Positions 40,793 to 49,534 of a stretch of DNA of 64,000 nt are shown here, in pieces (the first letter of the stretch is position 1; each line of letters begins with the position of its first letter). Made by a program: the position numbers and the translations under genes. This DNA is from Metridium senile. Lineage: Eukaryota; Cnidaria; Anthozoa; Actiniaria; Metridiidae. The DNA is taken from positions 1,509,431-1,573,430 of the forward strand of contig OX459108.1 of NCBI GenBank assembly GCA_949775045.1, read 5' to 3'. The notes below the pieces were generated by a model. That model searched no databases. It was not told where the DNA came from and saw nothing but the letters and a program-made list of their open reading frames with translations.

Positions 40793-42561
40793 AGTCATCA
40801 CCATTATCATCATCATCATAGTCATCACCATTATCTTCATCATGATCAACTCATCATCATCATAGTCATCACCATAATCATCATCATCATCAACAACATT
40901 ATCATCATCATCATCATCATCATAGTCATAATTAATGACAAATTTACAAAAGAAGTGTTGTATATCCTGATTTGCATGAGTTTTAACTTCTCAGCAAGAT
41001 TTAAATCTTGAAAATCTTGAAAACTAGACTAGACGTTTACAAAAATTCGCGTCTGTGTTGTATCGCTTATATTATTACGCGCCTTCGGCTTGTGATTGTA
41101 TATGCCGATACAACACGGCCGCTCATGTTGTAAACATTCATCTTTATCAACAAATCATCATCATAATCATCAACATATTTTTGTTTATAGTACGAGAAGA
41201 CAAAATCTCAAGATTCAGATAAAATACAGCTGAGTAGAAAACTCTGGAGCGAGGTACGTATGTCACGTGAGAAATACTTTAACTAAAATCATGCCAGGTG
41301 ATTTCGCGCGCGCGCACTTCAAGCTAGTATATCAGAATCAGTTTTGTCGCATCGTCAACAGTTCCAAGATGGCGTCGTTCAAGAAAGTCGTTTTTTATGT
41401 TAACCCTCTACAAATACGTCCTTAATATGACTTTACATTAAAAAATCTATGTAACTTGGACAACATAAATCTCTCTGCTGCTCTATTAGCAATAAAAAAG
41501 AATAAAAACAAAACGCAAATGCCTAAAAGTAACCGAAATCGTTGCTGTCTCGAGGCGCCATTTTGGAACTGTTCGTTTTGACAAACAATCCATTGCGCGC
41601 TGCGAAGCGAGATCACCTGATGTTCAAACGTTTTGGGAAATATGTGTTTCTACAAGATTAGACTACAATGTTACTTTGACTAATGCTGTCTTTGTATTTC
41701 GTGTAGTTTTCCAAGTGTGTTGCTGACTTGAAAGGAATAGTTCAGTTATGTACGGCAAGAAAGAATGGACAAGATCCTAACATGTCTTTATTACTAGGTC
41801 TTAGAGGTACGCTATACATGGAGTATTTGGTATTCATACATTTATTCATTCATTCAATCATTCGTTTATTTATTTATTCATCTATCCATCCATCCGTTTA
41901 TTTATTCATTCAATCGTTCATTCATTCATTCGTTCATTTATTTATTTATTTAATCATTCATTATTTCATTCATCCATCCATTCACTCATTCATTCATTCA
42001 TTCGTTCATTTATTTATTCATTTATTCATCCATCCATCCATTTACTCATTTGTTTATCCATCCATTCATTCTCTCATTTACTTATTCATCCATTCACTCA
42101 TTAGTTCATATATTATCCATTCATTCATCTATCCATTCATCCATTCATTCATTCCTCCATACGTTAATCCATCCATTCCTCCATTTGTTAATCCATCCAT
42201 CCATTCATGTTCGTTTGCTTGTTTATTTATTTATTTATTTGTTTCTTCAATTATTTGTTGGTGTCTTTCTATCTGTTTGTTCGAGTGTTATTCTATTTTG
42301 TCTGTCTGCCGTCCAGTTTACCTGTCCATCTGTCCGTCTGTCCGTCTGTCCGTCTGTCCGTCTGTCATTTTAATAACGCTTATGGCGGTGTGTTCGTTAG
42401 GTCCATCGTTATGTGGTGATGAGTTTATAAGCGATGATGTATCAGGCCTTGCTACTAGTATACGAAAGGTACAAGACATACAGCGTGATATAGACGCACT
42501 AAGGACCTTTGTATCCGACCAGTACGCAGAGGACGTTGGCAACAACTGCATAGCACAGTAA
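28282..42561 (+). CDS. CEP85: CEP85/CEP85L family centrosomal coiled-coil protein
   Basis: Centriole-associated scaffold; vertebrate CEP85 binds STIL and supports PLK4-driven centriole assembly. First exon is 28282-28402 or 29930-29975. Then 31330-31485, 33221-33532, 33831-34032, 34861-35073, 36143-36233, 36441-36517, 36806-36867, 37344-37432, 38001-38059, 38683-38797, 39167-39259, 39712-39789, 40518-40580, 41191-41253, 41707-41806, 42401-42561. Phases agree throughout, giving 684 or 659 aa. Family signatures are LRKWSS in exon 3, KWDSLLKAKDDLITQKDQII before the coiled coil, GLERYLSDVPTTEEHQ, GQDPNMSLLLGLR and the ending DQYAEDVGNNCIAQ. LRKWSS and the pre-coil motif look closer to CEP85L; many invertebrates have one gene, so I use the family symbol. 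The weakest junction is the donor at 36868 (GTACAC), chosen because it fits the phase. Confidence 0.92.
28442..28592. mobile_element. MITE with TIR GGGGACGGTTGTACGAAGGG
   Basis: A 151-bp element with complementary ends of over 20 bp and GGATAA/TTATCC inner words; relative of 23384-23475. It starts 40 bases past the donor of candidate exon 1A. Confidence 0.88.
28670..28970. repeat. ~78-bp minisatellite
   Basis: Four copies containing CTATCTCGAACACAAACCCA and CCTTGGAACTTTCTTCC. Confidence 0.85.
29150..29380. repeat. CTTC/CTTT low-complexity tract
   Basis: (CCTT)n grading into TTTC-rich sequence upstream of candidate exon 1B. Confidence 0.92.
29930..29975 (+). CDS. CEP85: Candidate first coding exon (1B) of the CEP85 gene
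   Basis: ATG after an in-frame TAG opens MYSSLPDLSSQEFID and ends at GACG|GTAAGC in phase 1, compatible with exon 2 at 31330. It is short, so chance cannot be excluded. The Ser/Asp-rich start and good donor make it a plausible start. The 900 bases upstream show no other coding signal and would hold the promoter. Confidence 0.5.
29976..31050. other. CEP85 intron 1 interior, non-coding
   Basis: AT-rich single-copy-looking sequence without recognisable elements or exons up to the ATC tract. Confidence 0.45.
31050..31315. repeat. ATC microsatellite before CEP85 exon 2
   Basis: CATCATCATTACCATCATC triplets ending about 15 bases before the exon 2 acceptor at 31329. Confidence 0.95.
31330..34032 (+). 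CDS. CEP85: CEP85 exons 2-4: Ser-rich N-terminal region
   Basis: These exons encode a low-complexity, Ser/Thr/Asp-rich region before the coiled coil: IEWKTPKLSNNNSARRGSDG, DDSPLRKWSSYSGLSNDD, then TPKSSSSRSRTPSSTTSTDD and the transition KWDSLLKAKDDLITQKDQII. The Ser-Pro and RxxS contexts suggest phosphorylation, but that is inference. Exon 4 runs directly into a GAT repeat 12 bases past its donor; that repeat stays open in the same frame for about 150 codons. Confidence 0.9.
31524..32118. mobile_element. MITE with a terminal repeat amplified into a 20-copy satellite
   Basis: Same element as 10229-10421 (shared GATCAACCAATCACAG core and CATCAACAAAATTTGC). Its left terminal word TCCCATTTAAATCTGTACTT occurs 20 times without a break at 31531-31930, exactly 20 bp each. 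The right terminal repeat is present three times in inverse orientation at about 32053-32110. A TCTT variant appears at 31611, 31691, 31771 and 31831, showing expansion by 60-80 bp blocks. Confidence 0.95.
32225..32925. repeat. ATC/ATT microsatellites in CEP85 intron 2
   Basis: TTATCATTATCATCATTG triplets at about 32235-32360 and 32640-32920. Between them are CAACACTAGTGTTG and GATACAACACGG-type words also seen near 41000-41140. Confidence 0.9.
33592..33740. repeat. Near-perfect 149-bp palindrome with T-tract loop
   Basis: Arms of about 67 bp (TGTGTATGATTATGATCGTC ... TTATAGAAGCCCGAAAA) differ at one position and are separated by a run of about 15 T. It lies in CEP85 intron 3, so the transcript would form a long hairpin. 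Confidence 0.95.
34040..34510. repeat. GAT/GGT microsatellite in CEP85 intron 4
   Basis: Starts about 12 bases after exon 4 and stays open in the exon frame to TGA at 34487, encoding only Asp/Gly if the intron were retained. Confidence 0.95.
34728..34850. mobile_element. Foldback element, AAATATTTGGCTC family, copy 2 (uninterrupted)
   Basis: TTGACTGAGTTAGGTTGG, AAATATTTGGCTC, loop, GAGCCAAATATTTTCC, CACTCAGTCAATAAGTACTT. It is the empty counterpart of the nested element at 37588-37983, and it ends about 10 bases before exon 5. Confidence 0.88.
34861..41253 (+). CDS. CEP85: CEP85 exons 5-15: central coiled coil
   Basis: Eleven short exons encode an almost continuous charged helix from about residue 239 to 573: QLQHQQLNMDAKLQHALL, LKLQEYQFEMAQLRAQL, GLERYLSDVPTTEEHQ, DVITSKDRKLSQMNKAYSTK, IEFEDLKMENERLEAELNRL, VLYSQAQTTQKALEERLVQE, QNQDLMEQVLNLKTECEM and KIQLSRKLWSE. 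Six exons are whole-codon length or phase 0 to 0 (39167, 39712, 40518, 41191 among them), so single-exon skipping could keep frame. Confidence 0.9.
35390..35840. repeat. Repeat bounded by poly-G and poly-C
   Basis: Begins GGGCTCATACCCC plus a G run at about 35399-35420 and GGAGGGTACTCCC; ends GGAGTA plus a C run at about 35809-35827 and AGGGCTCAT. The interior repeats GTCATAAACAGGGTAT five or more times. The ends are inverted relative to each other. Confidence 0.85.
35841..36142. other. CEP85 intron 5 remainder
   Basis: Contains a half copy of the GCTGTGTGC foldback family near 36010-36055; otherwise nothing recognisable. Confidence 0.5.
36930..37320. repeat. ATC microsatellite filling CEP85 intron 8
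   Basis: CATCATCATC triplets occupy most of the 476-bp intron and supply part of the pyrimidine tract of exon 9 (37344). Confidence 0.95.
37588..37983. mobile_element. Nested MITEs: 249-bp element inside an AAATATTTGGCTC foldback
   Basis: The outer element (TATTGACTGACTTAGGTC ... CAGTCAATAAGTACTTAG) is split at 37698-37952. The inner element 37701-37949 starts AGCCTGGTTTTCACTAGCGA and ends with the complementary TCGCTAGTGAAAACCAGGCT, flanked by TTA on both sides. Its middle repeats CAAGCGCAA. The intact outer copy at 34728 shows the arrangement before insertion. Confidence 0.9.
38095..38345. repeat. Diverged copy of the CTAGTATAGGCTG satellite family
   Basis: AACTAGCGAGTAAACTAG, GATATAAACGATAGGTAATA and TTTGTAACACC match the arrays at 55275-55570 and 62470-62670. 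It is followed by a two-copy repeat of GTTGTCCACGTAAAGTAGA. Confidence 0.85.
38495..38610. repeat. Small palindromic element
   Basis: GATACAACTCAGTATATTGA with GTTAATCATGCATT against AATGCATGATTAACTCAATA and GGTTGTATC: a stem with arms of about 45 bp. Confidence 0.8.
38880..39160. repeat. TTG/GAT low-complexity sequence in CEP85 intron 11
   Basis: GTTGTTGATATTGATAATG repeats interrupted near 38990-39060. Confidence 0.85.
39265..39690. repeat. GAT microsatellite filling CEP85 intron 12
   Basis: GATGATGATAGTGATGAT triplets from 6 bases after exon 12 to about 20 bases before exon 13. Confidence 0.95.
39875..40452. mobile_element. 572-bp MITE with TTA target duplication (PIF/Harbinger-like)
   Basis: Element 39878-40449 begins AGGCCGATTTACACGGCACG and ends with its reverse complement CGTGCCGTGTAAATCGGCCT, flanked by TTA. 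A second pair of words (TCTATCGCATGCAA / TGCATGCGATAGA) extends the inverted repeat. The insertion splits a dispersed repeat whose uninterrupted copy is at 16540-16615, proving the 3-bp TTA duplication. No transposase frame was recognised inside. Confidence 0.92.
40600..40935. repeat. ATC microsatellite in CEP85 intron 14
   Basis: CATCATCATCATAGTCATC triplets beginning soon after exon 14; His-rich and Ile-rich frames are artefacts. Confidence 0.95.
41290..41630. repeat. Foldback element in CEP85 intron 15
   Basis: CAGGTGATTTCGCGCGCGCG and AACAGTTCCAAGATGGCG on the left match GCGCCATTTTGGAACTGTT and GCGAGATCACCTGATG on the right in inverse order, spanning about 330 bp. Confidence 0.75.
41707..42561 (+). 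CDS. CEP85: CEP85 exons 16-17: conserved C-terminus
   Basis: Exon 16 encodes FSKCVADLKGIVQLCTARKN followed by GQDPNMSLLLGLR. Exon 17 encodes VQDIQRDIDALRTFVSDQYA and EDVGNNCIAQ before TAA at 42559-42561. Human CEP85L ends with a closely similar block (KEPNLSLLLGIR, RRDIDELRTTISDRYAQD, NCITQ), which fixes the identity and the stop. The stop-codon region is tandemly repeated just downstream. Confidence 0.95.
   Translation, partial: FSKCVADLKGIVQLCTARKNGQDPNMSLLLGLRGTLYMEYLVFIHLFIHSIIRLFIYSSIHPSVYLFIQSFIHSFVHLFIYLIIHYFIHPSIHSFIHSFVHLFIHLFIHPSIYSFVYPSIHSLIYLFIHSLISSYIIHSFIYPFIHSFIPPYVNPSIPPFVNPSIHSCSFACLFIYLFVSSIICWCLSICLFECYSILSVCRPVYLSICPSVRLSVCPSVILITLMAVCSLGPSLCGDEFISDDVSGLATSIRKVQDIQRDIDALRTFVSDQYAEDVGNNCIAQ
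41825..42375. repeat. CATT/ATTT and CTGTC low-complexity tract in CEP85 intron 16
   Basis: (ATTC)n and (CATC)n words followed by (CCGTCTGT)n near 42330-42365. The 277-codon frame beginning at 41728 is exon 16 read through its donor into this tract. Confidence 0.93.
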
Positions 42562-42670
42562 TCAACCTAGAGGCAAGTTGGGACAACGCATAGCACAGTA
42601 ATCAACCTAGAGGCAAGTTAGGACAACGCATAGCACAGTAATCAACCTAGAGGCAAGTCAGGACAACGCA
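42548..42670 (+). repeat. 40-bp tandem repeat seeded on the CEP85 stop codon
   Basis: The last CEP85 codons and stop (GCATAGCACAGTAA) with 26 following bases recur at 42548, 42588 and 42628, exactly 40 bp apart and nearly identical. The first copy is the real gene end; the others lie in the 3' UTR. Confidence 0.95.
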
Positions 42671-43090
42671 CTATTATATAATATGATTGAATATGTGGAC
42701 TGCGTCGGTGTTTCTAAGGAAACAATTGGAGTAAAAATGCACGATAACTAGCGTTTAAACTAGGGTGGACTTCGTTGTCTTCAATGAAGCAATTGGACAT
42801 TATTCCTTTGTCGCAGGTTTTACGTTCGAAACGCCATGGTGTAGTTTACAGTTTACACCAATTATTATATACTGTTTTAAAGTATTACCAAGAATATCCA
42901 TAAAATAATGTGTTATAGTCCTTCAAAAGGACAAATATATATTTATTGCTCTAAGAAGAGAATATTTACAAGAGAGAGTTAATGAAAATTTATCTTATAT
43001 AGCAGCGTGAACATTCACAGTACAATTATCTATTTGCAAATTTTATATTTTTGTTTTTCTATGACGTCAATTGTTCATAAATTTGAAGTA
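42671..43090. other. CEP85 downstream region
   Basis: About 42690-42760 contains one decayed unit of the AACTAGCGGTTAAACTAG satellite; the rest is AT-rich and may hold the 3' UTR end. No clear poly(A) signal was assigned. Confidence 0.45.
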
Positions 43091-43565
43091 ATTATAAAAT
43101 TGTTCTTCACCATCATCATCTTCACCATAATCAACATCAGCAGCGCCATCATCATCGTCGTCATCATTATTATCACCATCATTATCATTATCACCATCAT
43201 CATGATAATCAACATCATCAGCAGCGCCATCATCATCGTCGTCATCATTATTATCACCATCATTATCACCATCATCATCATCATCTTCACCATAATCACC
43301 ATCATCAGCAGCGCCATCATCATCGTCGTCATCATTATCTTTATTCTTGTCATAATCACCATCATCTGCACCATCAATATCATAGCCGTCATCATTATCG
43401 TTATCATCATCATCATCATCATCACCACCATCATAATTATCATCATCATTGTTGTCACCTTCATTCTCATTCACATCATCATCACCACCTGCACCAACAT
43501 CACACCACCATAATCAGTTATCATCATCATCATCTTCATCATCTTCATCATCGTCACTACCAGCA
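43090..43565. repeat. ATC microsatellite
   Basis: CATCATCATCGTCGTCATC triplets with a higher-order unit of about 100 bp including ATCAGCAGCGCCATCATC. Confidence 0.95.
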
Positions 43566-43621
43566 CGTCACAATCGCTTTTATAGACAATTTCTATTGAA
43601 AACCACGGTCGTTGATAACGA

Positions 43622-43827
43622 TTAAGGCCCGGGCAAACGGTTTCAACCTCGTTCGATTTTGTTGAATGGCAATGTTTAAACGCTTTTAAACTCTTTCAAC
43701 ATTGTTGAAACGTGTTGAATCGATGTTGAATTGATGTTGAAGGAGTTTAAAATCGTTTAAACATTGCCATTCAACAAAATCGAACGGATGTTGAAGCAAA
43801 TGTTGAAACCGTTTGCCCGGGCCTTTA
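43622..43827. mobile_element. 200-bp MITE GGCCCGGGCAAACGG with TTA duplication
   Basis: Element 43625-43824 begins AGGCCCGGGCAAACGGTTTC and ends with the complement; TTA flanks it on both sides (43622-43624, 43825-43827). The interior is a diverged long palindrome of GTTGAA/TTCAAC words. Confidence 0.9.
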
Positions 43828-44690
43828 TAACCATTACTGCAGTCAAAGTGTGAATATCAAAATACCTAATCCATTTGAGAAACATGAGTTAAACACAAAG
43901 CTGGCTTCACATAAGCTTTTCAAAGTCTTCTTGAAAATGGGCTTATACTGAATCTAAGTCAAATTACAGGGTTTTTTAATTATCGCCGGTATTTTTGATA
44001 CCCATAAAACATGGAATCAATGTGAAAATACATACTGCTATTGCAAAAAACATTACTGAATAGTGCATTCCAAGACCAAAGGGCATTGTGGGTCTCATTG
44101 ATTTAAAATAGAAAATACATATAAAGCGATATTTACTCCCCATAACTAGCTCGTATATTGTTTTGAATTGAATGCACTAAGAATAAAATAACTAATTATC
44201 ATTTATTTTACTTTAAACAATATTAAATGCCCCAGAATGCATTTCGGTCTTGCAATGCTCTCTTCAGTATTCCACGTTTTTTGAAATAGCCATATATCAG
44301 AACATCACGTAACACAGCAACACAACCTTTTTGAAATGGCTGTATGGTTGGCCTTCTTCACAGTCTACTCTTTCTTAGACTTTCTTAGACTCTTTCTTTT
44401 AATGATTGGAATTCCTGTGGGTAGTAAGGCTAAGATTTACAGGAAACACCCACCCCTCCCCCTTCGTCGTTATTTTCGTTCCTAGTCCCTTCTGTGAAAC
44501 AGGAAGCCCACACATGAAAAAGGAGTAGCCTGCGGAGTTGTCCACTGTATTACAAGAGAAAATAATGAAACTTTGAATCATGCATTTATAATAGACATAT
44601 ATATATAAATATCTATATGTACATAGCTTGCAATATTTTATATTCAGTTTATTCACAAATAAAGTTTATTATCAATTATTTCGTCTTGAT
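43828..44690. other. Intergenic sequence between MITE and microsatellite
   Basis: Contains TTTTTTGAAATAG/CCTTTTTGAAATGG fragments of the 66-bp family near 44277-44350. About 44400-44530 (GGAATTCCTGTGGG ... TGCGGAGTTG) resembles 59380-59515. No gene seen. Confidence 0.5.
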
Positions 44691-44870
44691 AATGATGGTG
44701 ATAATGATGATAGTGATAATGATGTTGAGATGATGGTGTTGGTATGGAGATGATGGTGATGATTATTATGATTATGTTGAGATAATCATGATGATGCAGA
44801 TGATAATGATGTTGATGATGATGATGTTGGTGATGGTGATGATGATGATGATGATGATAATAATAGCAAG
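44690..44870. repeat. GAT microsatellite before the LINE
   Basis: GATAATGATGGTGATAATG triplets directly upstream of the LINE fragment. Confidence 0.93.
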
Positions 44871-44914
44871 TTCTTTTATAGCGCACTATCACATATGTCT
44901 CAGTGCGCTTATGT

Positions 44915-45998
44915 TAACATAGCCTGCGTAAACAGACCCTTATTGGTGGTACAATAGAGGAGTTAGAGAGAGCGATGAAAAGTGACCTGGAATCGGTTAG
45001 GAAATGGTTACTTGCAAATAAATTAAATGTGGCAAAAACGGAATTCCTCTTAATTGGATCCCACTATAACTTGCGCAATCTTCATACTCAGCCCGACATA
45101 CGGATTGGTCAAAATCCCATAAAGCAAGTTACCCATAGCAAGGTGCTTGGTGTGGAAATTGACCAATTCCTGTCTTGGCACGAACACATAGATAAGATAG
45201 CCAAAAAAATCACATCCGGACTAGGAGCAATCAAAAGAATCAGAGAATTTGTTGATAGGAAAACCTTAATTAATGTTTATAATGCATTGGTGCAGCCACA
45301 TTTTAATTATTGTAGTGTGGGACACTCTTGGTGAAGGCCTTTCAAAGCGACTTCAAAAACTACAAAATAGATCTGCACGTTTGATTATGTTCATGAATAA
45401 TGATACTCCCCACCAAGATGCGTTAAACGCTCTTGGGTGGAAACCTCTCAAAGTACAAAGAGAGGAAACGAAGTCTAAACAAATGTTTAAGATACTGAAC
45501 GGAATGGCACCAAGTTGTTTAGTTGACATCTTTACCAAAAAACAAGATGTGACTAATTACAACCTAAGGGGCTCAAGTACTTCACTGCAACTCCCTCTAC
45601 CAAAAACAGAAAACGGAAAAAGAAGTTTTTCATATGACGGGCCAAAAGTATGGAACTCCTTACCTGAGTACATACGAAAGGCCAAATCACTCAGTGAATT
45701 TAAGTTAAAAATTGCCACTTGCGACCTGTCGCATTTTTTAATTAATTAAATTATTTTTATATATTTGTATTTAGACAACTAAGGTGTATTTACAATATTT
45801 ATTTGATATTTCTTTTTTTGTCTTAATTAATTGGGATTAGGGTATCGGAGGAGGGGGGAGGGCTGAGGGTTATATATCTCACTTTTTATCATAATAAATT
45901 TTAAGATTCTTCTATTTGTAATCCACACGCCCCTTGTGGAAACCAGCATATGTTGACGGGGCAAGCGTGTTTTTTTAAATAAAGTTTATTATTATTAG
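44915..45998 (+). pseudogene. 5'-truncated, frameshifted non-LTR retrotransposon (LINE) reverse-transcriptase fragment
   Basis: Two overlapping frames encode the C-terminal part of a Jockey/CR1-like reverse transcriptase. 44930-45334 includes NKLNVAKTEFLLIGS, VLGVEIDQFLSWHEHIDKIA and NALVQPHFNYCSV. 45330-45749 includes LQKLQNRSARLI, DALNALGWKPL and KVWNSLPEYIRKAKSLSEFK. A frameshift near 45318-45330 separates them, consistent with loss of a few bases. Everything upstream of the YADD region is missing, as expected for 5' truncation during target-primed integration. A 3' UTR follows with AATAAA and a TTATTA tail near 45998. It cannot encode an active enzyme. Confidence 0.92.
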
Positions 45999-46049
45999 CG
46001 CTCGAAACGTCTCCCGCCAACAAGCGTCTGCGCGCCGAGAGCAAAAATT

Positions 46050-46275
46050 GTGATTGGTGATGATGTTGGTGATGATGATGTTGGTGATGATGTTGGTGTT
46101 GATGATGTTGGTGATGATGATGCTGGTGATGATGTTGGTGATGATGATGTTGGTGATGATGTTGGTGATGATGATGTTGGTGAAGATGATGCAGCTGATG
46201 ATGATAATGACGATGATTAAGATGATGATTTTGATTAAGATGACGATGATGATGTTCTTGATGATGCTAATCTGA
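46050..46275. repeat. GAT/GTT microsatellite
   Basis: GATGATGTTGGTGATGATG units of 12-21 bp. Confidence 0.93.
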
Positions 46276-46649
46276 TTTCTTTACTAATAATAATGCCTCG
46301 AAGCTCTACCATCTAACATTTTTCATTAAAAACTAAACCTGAAAAAGTCGCGTCCTATTTATCACACATCTCATAAGCTGTAGACTTTCTCAACGACCAC
46401 GCTAATTAAATTACTTATATCTCGAAGCCGAAGTCCAAGTTAATCAAGCCAAGTAAATATTGGTTGTACCGCGCGTGCATGTTGGTATATTGACATTGTT
46501 ATGAGTTCCTTTATAATAGACCTACAAGCCAATATTAATAATTGTAGCCAAACATGTCTGATAGATAACGCGAAACCAGACGGCTTTTGGGGAAAAACAG
46601 TATACGAAAGATAGAAATACGGTATGACAGAAATACGGAAAAGGAACAG

Positions 46650-47320
46650 TTTGATATATGAATGTATATATGATTGAATGAAAGGGGTGAATGGATAGTT
46701 GGATGATGAATGAATGAATGAAAACTTTATTTAACGAGGAGACCTCATCCCCCTAAGGTGCTTTTCACGAGGCTAGGGACCTTAAATAAATGGATGGGTG
46801 AATGAATGAATGAATGGATAAATAAATGGATTGACGAATGGATGGATGGTTGGATGAATGTATGAAAGAATTGATGAATGAATGGGTAGATAGATGGATG
46901 GATGGATGGATGAGAGAATGAAAACTTTATTTAACGAGGAGACCTCATCCCCCTAAGGTGCTTTTCACGAGGCTAGGGACCTTAAATAAATGGATGGGTG
47001 AATGAATGAATGAATGGATAAATAAATGGATTGACGAATGGATGGATGGATGGATGGATGAATTGATAAATGGATGGATGGATGAATGAATAGATGGATG
47101 GATGGATGGATGAATAGATGGATGGATGGATGAATAGATGGATGGATGGATGAATGGACTGACGAATGAATGGATAGATGAACGGATTGACGGGTGAATT
47201 CATGGGTGAATGAGGATGCATGAATGAATGGATGCATGAATGAATGAATGGGTTGATGGATGGATAGACTGAGTAATGAACGAATGGAGAAATGAATTAA
47301 TGAATAGTAAATATTTCATG
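46650..47320. repeat. GGAT/GAAT tetranucleotide tract with two copies of an inserted segment
   Basis: Degenerate (GGAT)n(GAAT)n. A segment of about 125 bp starting GAAAACTTTATTTAACGAGG and including CACGAGGCTAGGGACC occurs at 46718 and 46918, 200 bp apart, so it was duplicated with the flanking tetranucleotides. Confidence 0.92.
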
Positions 47321-48290
47321 AACTAACACTTTATTAAATATTAAAAGTTTCCAGTTTTAATAACACACTTCAGTTCCATAAGTCAACTATTTAAAAAGAG
47401 GAACAATTTTCACATCTAAAAATATCGCCACGCACAAACATTTCAACAACGACTCGCAAGAACTATAAATAATGGATTACTTATAGATTGGCCAAGATGT
47501 ACTACGTCTTGTCGGAACAATCTCAATTTAAAGTCTTGTCCTAATAAAGAGATTTATAAGCCTAATGTTTGCATACCATCAAATAGCACCGGACACCGCA
47601 GTCAAGCCAGCTTAATCAGGGTAAACATTGGATGGGTTACAGCTGAGCAATTGTCACATTGGTTTAACAGGATGGGAATTTTGATTGGCAAAGACATCTG
47701 GAATAAATAAGGAGTTGCTCCTTTGTAAAGCCAATATAAAATATATACCTTTTGAATAAAGATCGAATTTATCAATGCTAAAATTACAGTACATATATTG
47801 CGCAAATCAATTAATTCTCAGCAAGTTATCAAACATAAAATTATAGGCAATAAAATGAAATATGTATAACACCGTAAACATTTATTTAACTTTACTGACG
47901 TTTCGAGATTTAGCCCTTCGTCGGAGAAAAAATATATAAAGCTTTATAATAGGAAGTGTGATTGATACACCGCTGTCTCTTTGCGCGTACTTGAGGTGAT
48001 CATATTAGAAGTTTGACTCTTCTACCGTTAGAAGAGAAAGCAAGAGAAGAGAAAATAGCAAGGGAAGGAAAGAAGGAAGGAGGGAAAAAGAAAAGAGCTA
48101 GAAAGAGAGAGAGAAAGGCAAATCCTAATCTATCCAGGCTAATTCTAATTCGGGAGACTCACACTAATATTACACTCACATTAAACATACCAAGGACTTA
48201 CTGACACCGGCTTGTTGAAAATACTTAGTGCGGTACTCTTAGGAATAAGGGGAAGTTGTCAGATGCGCATACAGTTTGCGGTTAAGTATC
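47321..48290. other. Intergenic, non-coding
   Basis: No recognised gene. About 47865-47935 carries the GACGTTTCGAGATTTAGCCC / CTTCGTCGGAG motif that also opens other arrays; 48020-48115 is purine-rich and its Lys/Glu/Arg frame is not credible as a gene. Confidence 0.5.
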
Positions 48291-48299
48291 TCAAATATA

Positions 48300-49145
48300 T
48301 TGGCAATAGCTAGCGGTTAAACTAGTGTGGACTGCGTCGGTGTTTCTAAGGAAACAATTGGAGTAAAAATGCACAATAACTAGTGGTTAAACTAGTGTGG
48401 ACTGCGTCGATGTTTCTAAGGAAACAATTGGAGTAAAGATGTACGATAACTAGCGGTTAAACTAGTGTGGACTGCGTCAATGTTTCTATAAGGAAACAAT
48501 TGGAGTAAAGATGTACGATAACTAGCGGTTAAACTAGTGTGGACTGCGTCGATGTTTCTATAAGGAAACAATTGGAGTAAAATTGTACGATAACTAGTGG
48601 TTAAACTAGTGTGGACTGCGTCGATGTTTCTATAAGGAAACAATTGGAGTAAAATTGTACGATAACTAGTGGTTAAACTAGTGTGGACTGCGTCGATGTT
48701 TCTAAGGAAACAATTGGAGTAAAAATGTACGATAACTAGCGGTTAAACTAGTGTGGACTGCGTCGATGTTTCTAAGGAAACAATTGGAGTAAAATTGTAC
48801 GATAACTAGTGGTTAAACTAGTGTGGACTGCGTCGATGTTTCTAAGGAAACAATTGGAGTAAAAATGTACGATAACTAGTGGTTAAACTAGTGCGGACTG
48901 TATCGATGTTTCTAAGGAAACAATTGAAGTAAAATGTACGATAACTAGCGGTTAAACTAGTGTGGACTGCGTCAATGTTTCTAAGGAAACAATTGGAACA
49001 AAAATGTACGACAACTAGCGGTTAAACTAGTGTAGACTGCGTCCGTGTTTGTAAGAAAATAATCGAGTAAAAATGTACATTTTTTCTCTGATTACTCAGA
49101 CCCTAGAAACACCGACGCAGTTCACACTAGTACGCTAGTCTAACC
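48300..49145. repeat. ~66-bp satellite array B (AACTAGCGGTTAAACTAG)
   Basis: About twelve copies of a unit of 62-68 bp: AACTAGCGGTTAAACTAGTG, GGACTGCGTCGATGTTTC, AAGGAAACAATTGGAG. It ends with a short inverted piece (GTTCACACTAGTACGCTAG). Another array is at 61740-62200. Confidence 0.94.
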
Positions 49146-49534
49146 ACAAGTTATTGTACATTTTATTAGCTTAAAAGCGCACATGTCTAACATGCTTGAT
49201 CATGCAGATTCTTTTTATCAGATCCATTTCGTCATTTCGTTTCTGTTATTGGCGTCTTTCATGGCTTTGTTTTGATTTCTCTTTTCAATAGAAACCAGCC
49301 AAAAAGTCTAATTGAAACCAATTAAGGCTTACTAGTTTATTGAACTAAATGGTTGAACAATTTTGGTATTAACCACAAATAAATTAAGGAACTTGAAATC
49401 GAAATTACATGCCATTTGGAAATAGTACTGCACTAATTTGAGAAACAATTCGAATAAAAAAATGGTAACTCATTTATACTGTCCTTTAAGGTGTCACTTC
49501 CTGCCCTTTTTTAATTTGTAAGAATAAAAATGTT

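Noticed and set aside
41728..42561. A single 277-codon gene
   Set aside because: It is CEP85 exon 16 read through its donor into a CATT repeat and then by chance into exon 17; the AG/GT junctions and phases remove the low-complexity middle.
48300..49145. CRISPR array
   Set aside because: Whole units are repeated without unique spacers, in a eukaryotic intron-containing context.
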